Source of the DNA: Rhodospirillaceae bacterium
Lineage (GTDB): Bacteria > Pseudomonadota > Alphaproteobacteria > Rhodospirillales > Magnetovibrionaceae
Assembly (NCBI GenBank): GCA_002401565.1
Contig: NVTL01000012.1
Coordinates: 27,471 to 43,067, forward strand
Direction of reading: 5' to 3'
DNA: 15,597 bases
Part shown: piece after piece, positions 1 to 7,819 of the stretch
Layout of the letters: the number at the start of each line of letters is the position of its first letter
Numbering within the stretch: position 1 is the first letter of the stretch
The notes under the pieces: generated by a model
Seen by the model: only the letters and a program-made list of their open reading frames with translations
Told to the model about the DNA's origin: nothing
Database searches by the model: none
Position numbers and translations under genes: made by a program

Positions 1-1
1 G

Positions 2-1192
2 CCGCCCTTGGGGTCGGGGCCCTACAAAATTGGTAAGCTTGAAGCCGGGCGTTATATTTCTTATGACCGGGTTAAAGATTACTGGGGTAAAGACCTTAAC
101 GTGAATATAGGCCGTCATAATTTTGATTTGTACCGCGTTGAATACTTCCGCGATGGCAATGTTGCGGTCGAAGGTTTTAAAGGCGGGGCTTATGACCTTC
201 GTAACGAATTGATGTCCAAGGTTTGGGCCACCGGATACGACATTCCTGCGGTTAAAGATGGGCGCATTATCAAAGAAAGGCTTCCCAACGAAAGAACCGC
301 ACAGATGCAAGGTTACGCGTTTAATTCACGTCGGGACATGTTTAAAGATTCTCGGGTTCGTCAGGCTTTAGCCTATGCATTTGATTTCGAATGGTCCAAC
401 CGCAATTTGTTTTACGGCCAATACAAACGCATCCGCAGCTATTTCGGAAACTCGGTTTTGGAAGCGAAAGGTTTGCCCCAAGGGGAAGAGCTGGAAATTT
501 TGGAAAAATACCGGGGTAAAATACCGGGTGAAGTCTTCACGGTTGAGTACAATCCACCAGCGACAAAAGGCGATGGACGCATTCGGTCTAACTTGAAAAT
601 AGCCGACCGTTTGTTAAAAGAAGCGGGCTGGGTTATTCAAGGCAAAGAACGCGTGCATAAAGAGACCGGGCAAAAACTCGAATTTGAAATCATGTTGGCG
701 CAACCCGCTTTTGAACGCATTACTTTACCGTTTTCAAAACATCTGTCCCGTTTGGGGGTGGTGGCGAATGTGCGGACCGTGGATACGGCTCAATATATAA
801 AACGTTTGGAAACCCACGATTTTGATATGATCGTTTCCAGTTGGGGGCAGTCGTTGTCGCCCGGTGGCGAACAGCGTAATTTTTGGGGGTCCCAGGCCGC
901 GACCACAACGGGCAGTCGAAATCATTTCGGAGTCAGCGATCCGGTGGTTGACGATCTTATTGATTTGATTATTACGGCCCCGAACAGGAAAAGTTTGGAA
1001 CAACGCACACGGGCTTTAGACCGGGTATTGCAATGGGGCCATTACATTATTCCCCATTGGTATGCCGATTATGACCGGGTATTGTCTTGGAATAAATTTT
1101 CAAGGCCTAAAACGGTATTGCCGTATGGTTTTTCCACATCACGTTGGTGGTATGACGAAGCCAAAGCCCAAGCCTTAAAAGTGGCCGAGTGA
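2..1192 (+). CDS. yejA: YejA-type peptide ABC transporter substrate-binding protein (SBP_bac_5), 5' end outside the window
   Basis: Periplasmic solute-binding protein of family 5, which captures oligopeptides for the YejBEF permease. In enterobacteria YejABEF imports microcin C-type peptide-nucleotides and other peptides. The frame is open from base 2 (reading P-P-L-G-S-G-P-Y-K), so the TTG at 8 is an internal Leu codon and not a start. About 396 residues are present; family members are near 600, so roughly 200 N-terminal residues and the signal peptide are missing. Family hallmarks visible are GSGPYKIG at the left edge, the stretch with RRDMFKDSRVRQALAYAFDF, NLFYGQY shortly after it, and the C-terminal IIPHWY / YDRVLSWNKF / SRWWYDE blocks. 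The stop lies 8 bp before yejB, so this is the first visible gene of the operon. The assignment as YejA rather than another peptide-binding protein rests on these motifs plus the downstream yejBEF order. Confidence 0.9.
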   Translation, partial: PPLGSGPYKIGKLEAGRYISYDRVKDYWGKDLNVNIGRHNFDLYRVEYFRDGNVAVEGFKGGAYDLRNELMSKVWATGYDIPAVKDGRIIKERLPNERTAQMQGYAFNSRRDMFKDSRVRQALAYAFDFEWSNRNLFYGQYKRIRSYFGNSVLEAKGLPQGEELEILEKYRGKIPGEVFTVEYNPPATKGDGRIRSNLKIADRLLKEAGWVIQGKERVHKETGQKLEFEIMLAQPAFERITLPFSKHLSRLGVVANVRTVDTAQYIKRLETHDFDMIVSSWGQSLSPGGEQRNFWGSQAATTTGSRNHFGVSDPVVDDLIDLIITAPNRKSLEQRTRALDRVLQWGHYIIPHWYADYDRVLSWNKFSRPKTVLPYGFSTSRWWYDEAKAQALKVAE

Positions 1193-1200
1193 TTTAAGCC

Positions 1201-2274
1201 ATGACGTCTTATATCATCCGCCGCCTGCTTTTGATTATTCCCACCTTGTTTTTCATCATGGCGGTGAACTTTGTGCTGGTTCAGGCGGCCCCCGGTGGCC
1301 CTGTTGAACAAATGATCGCCAAAGTTAAGGGGTTGGATGTCAGTTCGACCGCGCGGGTGTCTGGGCAAACGTCCGAGACCCTTGCGACGCAAGATCACCG
1401 TGGACGCCAAGGGTTGGACCCAGAGTTTTTAGAACGTATTAACAAGCTCTATGGATTTGACAAACCCATCGGTGAACGTTTTGTCATGATGTTAAAAAAT
1501 TATGCCACGTTTGATTTTGGCGACAGCTATTTTCGCGACACCAAAGTGGTTGATTTAATCGTTGAAAAAATGCCGGTATCTATTTCTTTGGGATTGTGGA
1601 CGACATTACTGGTGTACATGATTTCAATCCCATTGGGCATCACCAAGGCGGTGCGCGATGGATCTAAATTTGATGTGGCGTCATCTTCTGTGGTGATTGT
1701 CGGCAACGCGGTGCCCAGTTTTTTGTTTGCGATTTTGCTGATCGTTTTGTTTGCCGGGGGACGTTATTTTGATTGGTTCCCGTTGCGGGGGTTAACGTCG
1801 GATGATTTTGAAACCCTGACCACTTGGGGGCAAATCAAAGATTACCTGTGGCATTTGGTTTTGCCCGTGGGATCGATGGTGATTGGTGGTTTTGCCGGAT
1901 TGACGATGTTGACCAAAAATTCGTATCTGGAAGAAATCAACAAACAATACGTGATCACCGCGCGGGCCAAGGGATTGACCCAATACGCGGTGATGTACGG
2001 CCATGTTTTTCGCAATGCCATGCTGATTGTGATCGCAGGATTTCCAGCGGCCTTTGTGGGAATTTTGTTTACAGGGGCCTTGCTAACCGAGATCATTTTT
2101 TCGTTGGATGGTATTGGTCTGTTGGGATACGAAGCCGCCATAAAACGCGATTATCCCGTGATGTTTGGAACGCTGTATGTGTTCACATTGATGGGACTGG
2201 TGCTGAATTTAATTGGCGACGTGATGTATCATGTTATCGATCCTCGTATCGATTTTGAAAAGGTGGACAGTTGA
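1201..2274 (+). CDS. yejB: Microcin C/peptide ABC transporter permease YejB
   Basis: Inner-membrane permease subunit (BPD_transp_1) of the Yej peptide importer, 357 aa against about 364 in E. coli. The N-terminus begins with the IIRRLLLIIPTL transmembrane helix and the APGGP motif typical of DppB/OppB-like permeases. A periplasmic region of about 95 residues follows, with GFDKPI and FDFGDSYF motifs. The remaining helices lie roughly at 125-150, 160-185, 215-237, 270-300 and 320-345. The cytoplasmic EAA loop that docks to the ATPase is at about residues 250-272 (TARAKGLTQYAVM). The C-terminus has the expected DPRIDF. There is no strong Shine-Dalgarno before the ATG, and the gene starts 8 bp after the yejA stop, so translation probably depends on upstream ribosomes. 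The stop is almost immediately followed by yejE. Confidence 0.93.
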   Translation: MTSYIIRRLLLIIPTLFFIMAVNFVLVQAAPGGPVEQMIAKVKGLDVSSTARVSGQTSETLATQDHRGRQGLDPEFLERINKLYGFDKPIGERFVMMLKNYATFDFGDSYFRDTKVVDLIVEKMPVSISLGLWTTLLVYMISIPLGITKAVRDGSKFDVASSSVVIVGNAVPSFLFAILLIVLFAGGRYFDWFPLRGLTSDDFETLTTWGQIKDYLWHLVLPVGSMVIGGFAGLTMLTKNSYLEEINKQYVITARAKGLTQYAVMYGHVFRNAMLIVIAGFPAAFVGILFTGALLTEIIFSLDGIGLLGYEAAIKRDYPVMFGTLYVFTLMGLVLNLIGDVMYHVIDPRIDFEKVDS

Positions 2275-2275
2275 T

Positions 2276-3307
2276 ATGGTCCAGCTTTCCCCCCTTAATC
2301 AGCGCCGTCTGCAAAACTTCAAATCCAATCGACGCGGGTACTGGTCGATGTGGATTTTTCTGGCGCTGTTTACGTTGACATTGTTTGCTGAATTCATCGC
2401 CAATGATCGCCCAATTTTGGTTAATTTCGAAGGCGAATATTATGCTCCCGTTTTCATCGATTACCCGGAAACAGTTTTTGGTGGGTTTTTAGAAACACCG
2501 ACCGAATACGCCGATCCTGAAGTTCAAGAAATGATCGAAGAACAGGGCTGGATTTTATGGCCGCCTATTCATTTTTCTTATGACACCGTGAATTATGCGC
2601 TAACCGAACCCGCCCCCAGCCCGCCCAGTGCGTCCAATATCTTGGGCACCGATGATCAGGGCCGCGATGTGGCAGCTCGATTGATTTATGGCTTTCGTAT
2701 TTCTATTTTGTTTGGCCTGACGCTGACCCTTGTTAGTTCTGTTATTGGCGTCGTGGCGGGGGCCGTTCAGGGCTATTTCGGCGGTATGGTCGATTTGTTG
2801 GGGCAGCGCTTTATCGAAATTTGGTCGGGCCTGCCGATGTTGTTCTTGCTGATTATTTTGGCGAGCATTGTGCAACCCAGCTTTTGGTTTTTATTAGGCA
2901 TCATGTTGTTGTTCAGTTGGATGAGCTTGGTGGGTGTGGTGCGCGCCGAATTTTTTAAAACGCGAAATTTTGATTATGTTCGAGCCGCTCGTGCGTTGGG
3001 GGTCAGTAATGCGGTGATTATTCGCCGCCATATCTTGCCCAATGCCATGGTCGCGACGATTACGTTTTTACCCTTCATTACGTCTGGGTCGGTGACCACT
3101 TTAACGGCGCTGGATTTTTTGGGTTTTGGCATGCCAGCGGGCTCGGCCTCACTCGGCGAAATGCTCAATCAGGGCAAAGCAAATTTGCATGCCCCTTGGT
3201 TGGGTCTGACCGCGTTTTTTGTGATTGCACTTATGCTTTCGTTGTTGGTGTTTATTGGTGAAGCCGTGCGCGATGCCTTTGATCCCAGAAAGGTGTTTCG
3301 CCAATGA
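2276..3307 (+). CDS. yejE: Microcin C/peptide ABC transporter permease YejE
   Basis: Second permease of the Yej importer, 343 aa from this start, matching the 341 aa of E. coli YejE. I chose ATG 2276 over the upstream in-frame ATG at 2231 because AAGGTGG (2260-2266) sits 9 bases before it, it begins just after the yejB stop, and the resulting N-terminus (LSPLNQRRLQNFK) is family-like. There is one TM helix at about 24-42, then a long periplasmic stretch (about 43-135) with WPPIHFSYDT and the LGTDDQGRDV motif diagnostic of the DppC/YejE family. The permease core follows, with the EAA loop at about 232-256 (VRAARALGVSNAVIIRRH) and SLGEMLNQG near 293. The C-terminus is DPRKVF. The stop overlaps the yejF start (ATGA). 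Confidence 0.94.
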   Translation: MVQLSPLNQRRLQNFKSNRRGYWSMWIFLALFTLTLFAEFIANDRPILVNFEGEYYAPVFIDYPETVFGGFLETPTEYADPEVQEMIEEQGWILWPPIHFSYDTVNYALTEPAPSPPSASNILGTDDQGRDVAARLIYGFRISILFGLTLTLVSSVIGVVAGAVQGYFGGMVDLLGQRFIEIWSGLPMLFLLIILASIVQPSFWFLLGIMLLFSWMSLVGVVRAEFFKTRNFDYVRAARALGVSNAVIIRRHILPNAMVATITFLPFITSGSVTTLTALDFLGFGMPAGSASLGEMLNQGKANLHAPWLGLTAFFVIALMLSLLVFIGEAVRDAFDPRKVFRQ

Positions 3308-4917
3308 CAAAGTTATTAGAAGTCAAAAATCTTTCCGTTGCCTTTGGTGAGACGCAAGTTGTGCATGGTGTATCGTTCAACATTGAACGCGGTGAAACGG
3401 TGGCGTTGGTGGGCGAGTCCGGATCGGGTAAATCGGTCAGTGCATTGTCGATCATGCAGTTGCTTCCGTATCCGTTGGCCAATCACCCCACCGGATCGGT
3501 TTTGTTTAAGGGCCAAGAATTGATGGGCGCGTCCGATGCTCAATTGCGAGACATTCGCGGTGTGGATATTTCCATGGTGTTTCAAGAACCCTTGACCAGT
3601 TTGAACCCGCTGCAGCCCATCGGAAACCAAATCGCTGAAATCATCACCACCCATTACAATCATTCGAAAGCCGAGGTCAAAGCGCGGGTCGAAGAACTGA
3701 TGGAGGTGGTGGGATTGGGTGCACAAATTTCGCGCCTTAAAAATTATCCCCATGAATTTTCAGGCGGACAACAACAGCGTATCGTGATTGCCATGGCGTT
3801 GGCGAACGAGCCGGATTTGTTGATTGCGGACGAACCCACCACCGCCGTGGACGTAACCATTCAGGCGCAGATTTTAAAACTGTTGGCCGACCTGCAAAAG
3901 AAAATGGGGCTGGGCATTTTGTTCATTACCCATGATTTAGGAATCGTCAAACGCATCGCAGATCGGGCGTACGTGATGCACGATGGCAAGCTGGTGGAAC
4001 AAGGCCTAACCGCAGACGTTTTTGAAAACCCTCAACATGATTACACCAAAAAATTGCTGGCGTCCGAGCCTAAGGGCCGCGTTGAACCAGCGGACGCCAA
4101 TGGCGAAACGATCATGCAGGCCGAGGGGTTGAAAGTCTGGTTCCCCATAAAAAAAGGCGTAATCCGCCGTGTGGTTGATCATGTGAAAGCCGTGGACGGT
4201 ATCGATTTGGTGGTGAAAAAAGGCCACACATTGGGCATCGTTGGCGAAAGCGGTTCGGGTAAATCGACCTTGGCACGAGCGTTGTTGCGTTTGGAAAAAG
4301 CCACCGGGTCCGTTGCTTTTAAGGGCCAAGATATTTTGAGCTTAAAAGCAAAGGACGTCCGGCCGTTGCGCGCCGATATGCAAATCGTTTTTCAAGACCC
4401 GTTCGGATCACTTAGCCCGCGCATGTCGGTGGGCGAAATCGTCGGCGAAGGTTTAGAAGTCCATTCTCCTGACTTAAGCCCCGAACAACGTCACGTAAAA
4501 GTCTTGGCTGTTTTAGATGAAGTCGGTCTTAAATCCCATATGGCTGATCGTTATCCCCACGAATTTTCCGGCGGACAACGCCAGCGCATTTCCATTGCGC
4601 GGGCCTTGATCTTGCAGCCAGACTTTATTGTTTTGGATGAACCGACCAGTGCCTTGGATGTTTCGGTTCAGGCGCAAATTGTCGACTTGCTGCGGGACCT
4701 GCAAAAAAAGTATGGGCTGACGTATGTGTTCATCAGTCACGATTTAAAAGTCGTGCGCGCCTTGGCCCATGATGTGATGGTGATGCAGGCGGGGCGCGTG
4801 GTCGAACAGGGGTCGGTGGATCAAGTATTCGATCATCCGGCCCAGCCGTATACGCAAGCTTTGATGAACGCAGCCTTTAATTTAACCGCCGACGAAAGTG
4901 GCGTGGTGAACGTATGA
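3304..4917 (+). CDS. yejF: Peptide ABC transporter double ATP-binding protein YejF
   Basis: Cytoplasmic ATPase that energises the YejBE permease. At 537 aa it has two complete ABC domains fused in tandem, as in E. coli YejF (529 aa). Domain 1 has Walker A GESGSGKS (37-44), signature SGGQQQR (153-159), Walker B LLIADEP and an H-loop His near 210. Domain 2 has Walker A GESGSGKS (314-321), signature SGGQRQR (422-428), Walker B IVLDEP and His 479. Each domain is followed by the oligopeptide-type C-terminal extension (NPQHDYTKKLL and HPAQPYTQAL), so both sites look catalytically intact. AAAGGTG precedes the ATG at a usable distance. The gene overlaps yejE and ghrA by ATGA at either end, implying translational coupling across the three genes. 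Confidence 0.95.
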   Translation: MTKLLEVKNLSVAFGETQVVHGVSFNIERGETVALVGESGSGKSVSALSIMQLLPYPLANHPTGSVLFKGQELMGASDAQLRDIRGVDISMVFQEPLTSLNPLQPIGNQIAEIITTHYNHSKAEVKARVEELMEVVGLGAQISRLKNYPHEFSGGQQQRIVIAMALANEPDLLIADEPTTAVDVTIQAQILKLLADLQKKMGLGILFITHDLGIVKRIADRAYVMHDGKLVEQGLTADVFENPQHDYTKKLLASEPKGRVEPADANGETIMQAEGLKVWFPIKKGVIRRVVDHVKAVDGIDLVVKKGHTLGIVGESGSGKSTLARALLRLEKATGSVAFKGQDILSLKAKDVRPLRADMQIVFQDPFGSLSPRMSVGEIVGEGLEVHSPDLSPEQRHVKVLAVLDEVGLKSHMADRYPHEFSGGQRQRISIARALILQPDFIVLDEPTSALDVSVQAQIVDLLRDLQKKYGLTYVFISHDLKVVRALAHDVMVMQAGRVVEQGSVDQVFDHPAQPYTQALMNAAFNLTADESGVVNV

Positions 4918-5846
4918 ATATTTTGTACATCAGCGACATGACCTTTGATCCGTGGGTAAAACCACTGCACCGTTATTGCCCCGATGCGGATTTATTTGTG
5001 TGGGGCAAAGATGAAATAGATGCGGCGGATGTGGATTATGTTTTGGTGTGGAAACCGCCCGCGGGTGTTCTGCAAAACTTTCCAAACGCCAAAGCTATTT
5101 TTAATCTGGGCGCAGGGGTTGATGCCTTGCTGCATGACCCAGACTTGCCCAAAGACATTCCCATCGTGCGTCTGGTCGATCCGCGTTTGAGCTCCAGTAT
5201 GGCCGAATTTATTGTCTATTGGGTTTTGCATTTTCATCGGGGCATGCACACCTATGCCCAACAGCAACGAGCGGGTGAATGGACGCCCCACGGTCAAGGC
5301 CACACGGAAAAACGCCGGGTGGGAATTTTGGGATTGGGTGAATTGGGCCAAGACGCCGCCCATGCTTTGTTGATGTTGGGCTTTGAAAACATCGCGGGGT
5401 GGAGCCGGTCACGCAAAGAGCTTCCCGGCATCGAAAGTTTTGCTGGCCCGGCTGAACTGGATGACTTTTTAGCCCGCACCGAAATTTTGGTGTGCCTGTT
5501 GCCGGGTACAAAAGAAACCAATGGATTGTTAAATGCCAAGACTTTGGCGAAATTGCCAAAGGGCGCGTTTGTTATTAATTCCGGTCGCGGCAGTCTGATT
5601 GTTGAAGACGATTTGATTGAGGCCTTAAACACCGGACAGATCGCCGCCGCCGCCTTGGACGTTTTTCAAACCGAACCTTTGCCCGATGATCATGCCTTTT
5701 GGTCCATGGACAATGTATTCGTGACGCCGCACATCGCGTCCCTCACCGACAGCGAAAGTGCCACCCAAATCATCGCCGAAGGAATCGAAGCGATTGAAGA
5801 CGGCGACCTTCCTGAAAACGTGGTTGATCTTAAAAAAGGCTATTGA
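4914..5846 (+). CDS. ghrA: Glyoxylate/hydroxypyruvate reductase A (D-2-hydroxyacid dehydrogenase family)
   Basis: Soluble NAD(P)H-dependent reductase expected to convert glyoxylate to glycolate and hydroxypyruvate to glycerate, 310 aa against 312 for E. coli GhrA. The Rossmann dinucleotide motif is GLGELG (140-145). The catalytic triad of the D-2-hydroxyacid dehydrogenase family is visible: Arg225 in NSGRGSLI, Glu254 in FQTEPLP and His273 in TPHIASLT. The WSRSRKE segment after the nucleotide motif (about 163-169) has Arg/Ser where NADP-preferring members do, which suggests NADPH use (inference). The start ATG overlaps the yejF stop by ATGA, so it is the last gene of the yej unit and may be co-translated. 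Its role beside a peptide importer is not obvious. The actual 2-oxoacid substrate could be different, since this family is promiscuous. Confidence 0.88.
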   Translation: MNILYISDMTFDPWVKPLHRYCPDADLFVWGKDEIDAADVDYVLVWKPPAGVLQNFPNAKAIFNLGAGVDALLHDPDLPKDIPIVRLVDPRLSSSMAEFIVYWVLHFHRGMHTYAQQQRAGEWTPHGQGHTEKRRVGILGLGELGQDAAHALLMLGFENIAGWSRSRKELPGIESFAGPAELDDFLARTEILVCLLPGTKETNGLLNAKTLAKLPKGAFVINSGRGSLIVEDDLIEALNTGQIAAAALDVFQTEPLPDDHAFWSMDNVFVTPHIASLTDSESATQIIAEGIEAIEDGDLPENVVDLKKGY

Positions 5847-5890
5847 AGAGACAGACCGATTTGTGCGAGGCTTATTGCATAATCAAAAAC

Positions 5891-5895
5891 AGGGA
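5891..5895 (+). promoter_or_regulatory. Shine-Dalgarno AGGGA deciding the prpE start
   Basis: AGGGA lies 8 bases before the ATG at 5904. It abuts or overlaps the alternative in-frame ATG at 5895, which it therefore could not serve. This favours 5904 as the initiation codon. Confidence 0.6.
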
Positions 5896-5903
5896 TGTCT
5901 AAA

Positions 5904-7811
5904 ATGGGAAATAAATACACCGAAGCTCATGCGCAGTCTCTTAACGACCCCGAAAAGTTTTGGGGCGATGTGGCCCAAGGCATCACGTGGACCAAAAAAT
6001 GGGACAAGGTGTTAGACGATAGCAATCCGCCCTTTTACCGTTGGTTTGTGGGCGGTGAATTGAATACCTGTTATAACGCGCTGGACCGCCATGTTGAAAA
6101 TGGACGTGGCGATCAGGCGGCTTTGATTTATGACAGCCCGGTCACGGGCGGTGTGACCAAAACCTATACCTATTCCCAATTGCTGGACGAAACGGCGAAA
6201 TTTGCCGGAGTCTTAGCGTCGCAAGGTGTCAGCAAAGGCGACCGGGTGATTTTGTATATGCCCATGATCGCCGAAGCCGCGATTGCCATGCTGGCGTGCG
6301 CGCGTTTGGGGGCCGTGCATTCGGTCGTGTTTGGCGGATTTGCCGCGAACGAATTGGCCATCCGCATCGATGATGCCAAACCCAAAGCCATCGTCACGGC
6401 CAGCTGCGGCATCGAAGTCACCAAAGTTATCGAATACGTACCATTGTTAAACAAAGCCATTGATCAGGCTTCCCATAAACCGGATGTCTGTATTATTTTG
6501 CAACGTCCGCAAGCCACGGCAATGCTCAAAGAAGGCCGCGATTTGGATTGGGAAGATGCCATGAGCACGGCAACCCCGCACGATTGTGTGCCGGTTGCGG
6601 CCACCGATCCGCTGTATATTTTGTATACATCGGGAACGACCGGGCGACCCAAGGGCGTGGTCCGCGATAACGGCGGCCATGCGGTTGCGCTGAACTGGAC
6701 CATGAAAGCCATTTACGATATCGAACCCGGCGACGTGTTTTGGTCGGCGTCCGATGTGGGCTGGGTGGTTGGTCATTCTTACATCATTTACGGCCCGTTG
6801 TTAAACGGCTGTACGACGATTTTGTATGAAGGCAAACCCGTGGGCACTCCCGATGCTGGGGCTTTTTGGCGGGTTATTGCCGAACACAAAGTCAAAGTCA
6901 TGTTCACCGCGCCTACGGCCTTTCGCGCCATCAAACGCGTGGACCCAGAGGCTAAATTGTTGAAACAATACGACTTGTCGGCGTTTAAAAGCTTGTTTTT
7001 GGCGGGCGAACGCACCGACCCAGACACTTTGCATTGGGCCGAAGACAACCTAGGCGTTCCGGTGATTGACCACTGGTGGCAGACCGAAACGGGCTGGGCC
7101 ATTGCGTCGAACTGTATGGGGTTGCATGTCTTTGACGTTAAGCCCGGATCACCAACCAAGGCCGCGCCGGGTTGGGATGTTCAGGTTTTGGGCGAAGACG
7201 GACACCCGGTTCCGGCCGGAAAAATCGGCTCGATCTGTTGCAAGCTTCCGTTGCCACCGGGAACATTGTCGACCCTATGGAACGCGGATGATCGTTTTAT
7301 CGAAGCGTACATGGATGAATTTCCGGGCTATTACAAAACCGCCGACGCGGGCTATATCGATGACGAAGATTACCTGTACATCATGGCCCGCACCGACGAC
7401 ATCATCAACGTCGCGGGACACAGGTTGTCGACGGGCGGCATGGAAGAAGTCTTGGCCGAACACCCGTGCGTGGCCGAATGTGCGGTGTTGGGCGTGGCCG
7501 ACAGCTTAAAAGGCCAGTTGCCCGTGGGCCTGATGGTTTTGAAAGCCGGTGTAGAACAAGACCATGCTGAAATCGTTAAAGAAGCCATCGCCATGGTGCG
7601 CGATAAAATTGGCCCGGTGGCCGCGTTTAAAATGGCGGCGGTGGTGGAGCGTTTGCCGAAAACGCGCTCGGGAAAAATTCTGCGCGGCACCATGCAAAAA
7701 ATCGCCGATAACGAAGATTGCCCGTTGCCCGCGACCATTGACGATCCAACCATTTTGGATGAAATCAAGGTGGCGATGGAAAGCTTAGGCTTGGCTTCGG
7801 CTCGTTCTTAA
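5904..7811 (+). CDS. prpE: Propionyl-CoA synthetase (propionate--CoA ligase)
   Basis: Acyl-adenylate-forming enzyme that activates propionate (ATP + propionate + CoA to propionyl-CoA, AMP and PPi), feeding the methylcitrate or methylmalonyl-CoA pathways. It is 635 aa from ATG 5904, or 638 aa from ATG 5895. From 5904, an acetyl-CoA-synthetase N-terminal segment comes first (SLNDPEKFW), then the AMP-binding P-loop YTSGTTGRPKG at 241-251 followed by VVRDNGGHAVAL, which marks PrpE rather than Acs. Next come HWWQTETGW (about 390-398), the A8 hinge region with RTDDIINVAGHRLS (about 496-509), and the C-terminal PKTRSGKILRGT with catalytic Lys591, which is the usual site of regulatory acylation. All key residues are present. 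It starts 57 bp after ghrA with no clear terminator between, so read-through from the yej operon is possible. The stop is 3 bp from that of the convergent regulator gene. Acetate or butyrate activity as a side reaction cannot be excluded. Confidence 0.92.
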   Translation: MGNKYTEAHAQSLNDPEKFWGDVAQGITWTKKWDKVLDDSNPPFYRWFVGGELNTCYNALDRHVENGRGDQAALIYDSPVTGGVTKTYTYSQLLDETAKFAGVLASQGVSKGDRVILYMPMIAEAAIAMLACARLGAVHSVVFGGFAANELAIRIDDAKPKAIVTASCGIEVTKVIEYVPLLNKAIDQASHKPDVCIILQRPQATAMLKEGRDLDWEDAMSTATPHDCVPVAATDPLYILYTSGTTGRPKGVVRDNGGHAVALNWTMKAIYDIEPGDVFWSASDVGWVVGHSYIIYGPLLNGCTTILYEGKPVGTPDAGAFWRVIAEHKVKVMFTAPTAFRAIKRVDPEAKLLKQYDLSAFKSLFLAGERTDPDTLHWAEDNLGVPVIDHWWQTETGWAIASNCMGLHVFDVKPGSPTKAAPGWDVQVLGEDGHPVPAGKIGSICCKLPLPPGTLSTLWNADDRFIEAYMDEFPGYYKTADAGYIDDEDYLYIMARTDDIINVAGHRLSTGGMEEVLAEHPCVAECAVLGVADSLKGQLPVGLMVLKAGVEQDHAEIVKEAIAMVRDKIGPVAAFKMAAVVERLPKTRSGKILRGTMQKIADNEDCPLPATIDDPTILDEIKVAMESLGLASARS

Positions 7812-7819
7812 GTCTTAAG
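7807..7819. repeat. Doubled CTTAAG palindrome holding both convergent stop codons
   Basis: CTTAAG occurs at 7807-7812 and 7814-7819, separated by one T. The TAA stop of prpE lies in the first copy and the TAA stop of the minus-strand regulator lies in the second. There is no room for a bidirectional terminator between the genes. Confidence 0.7.

Noticed and set aside
8..1192. TTG at base 8 as the true start of the first gene
   Set aside because: The frame is open to the window edge, and the surrounding PPLGSGPYK block is an internal conserved segment of peptide-binding proteins. The real start lies upstream of the window.
1824..2258. Open frame of 144 codons in another forward frame within yejB
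   Set aside because: The yejB frame encodes conserved permease motifs throughout. The alternative product is Cys/Arg/Trp-rich and unlike any protein I recognise.
5847..5903. Terminator or operator box between ghrA and prpE
   Set aside because: No stable hairpin with a T-run and no ACTTTNCAA box could be found, so neither was called.
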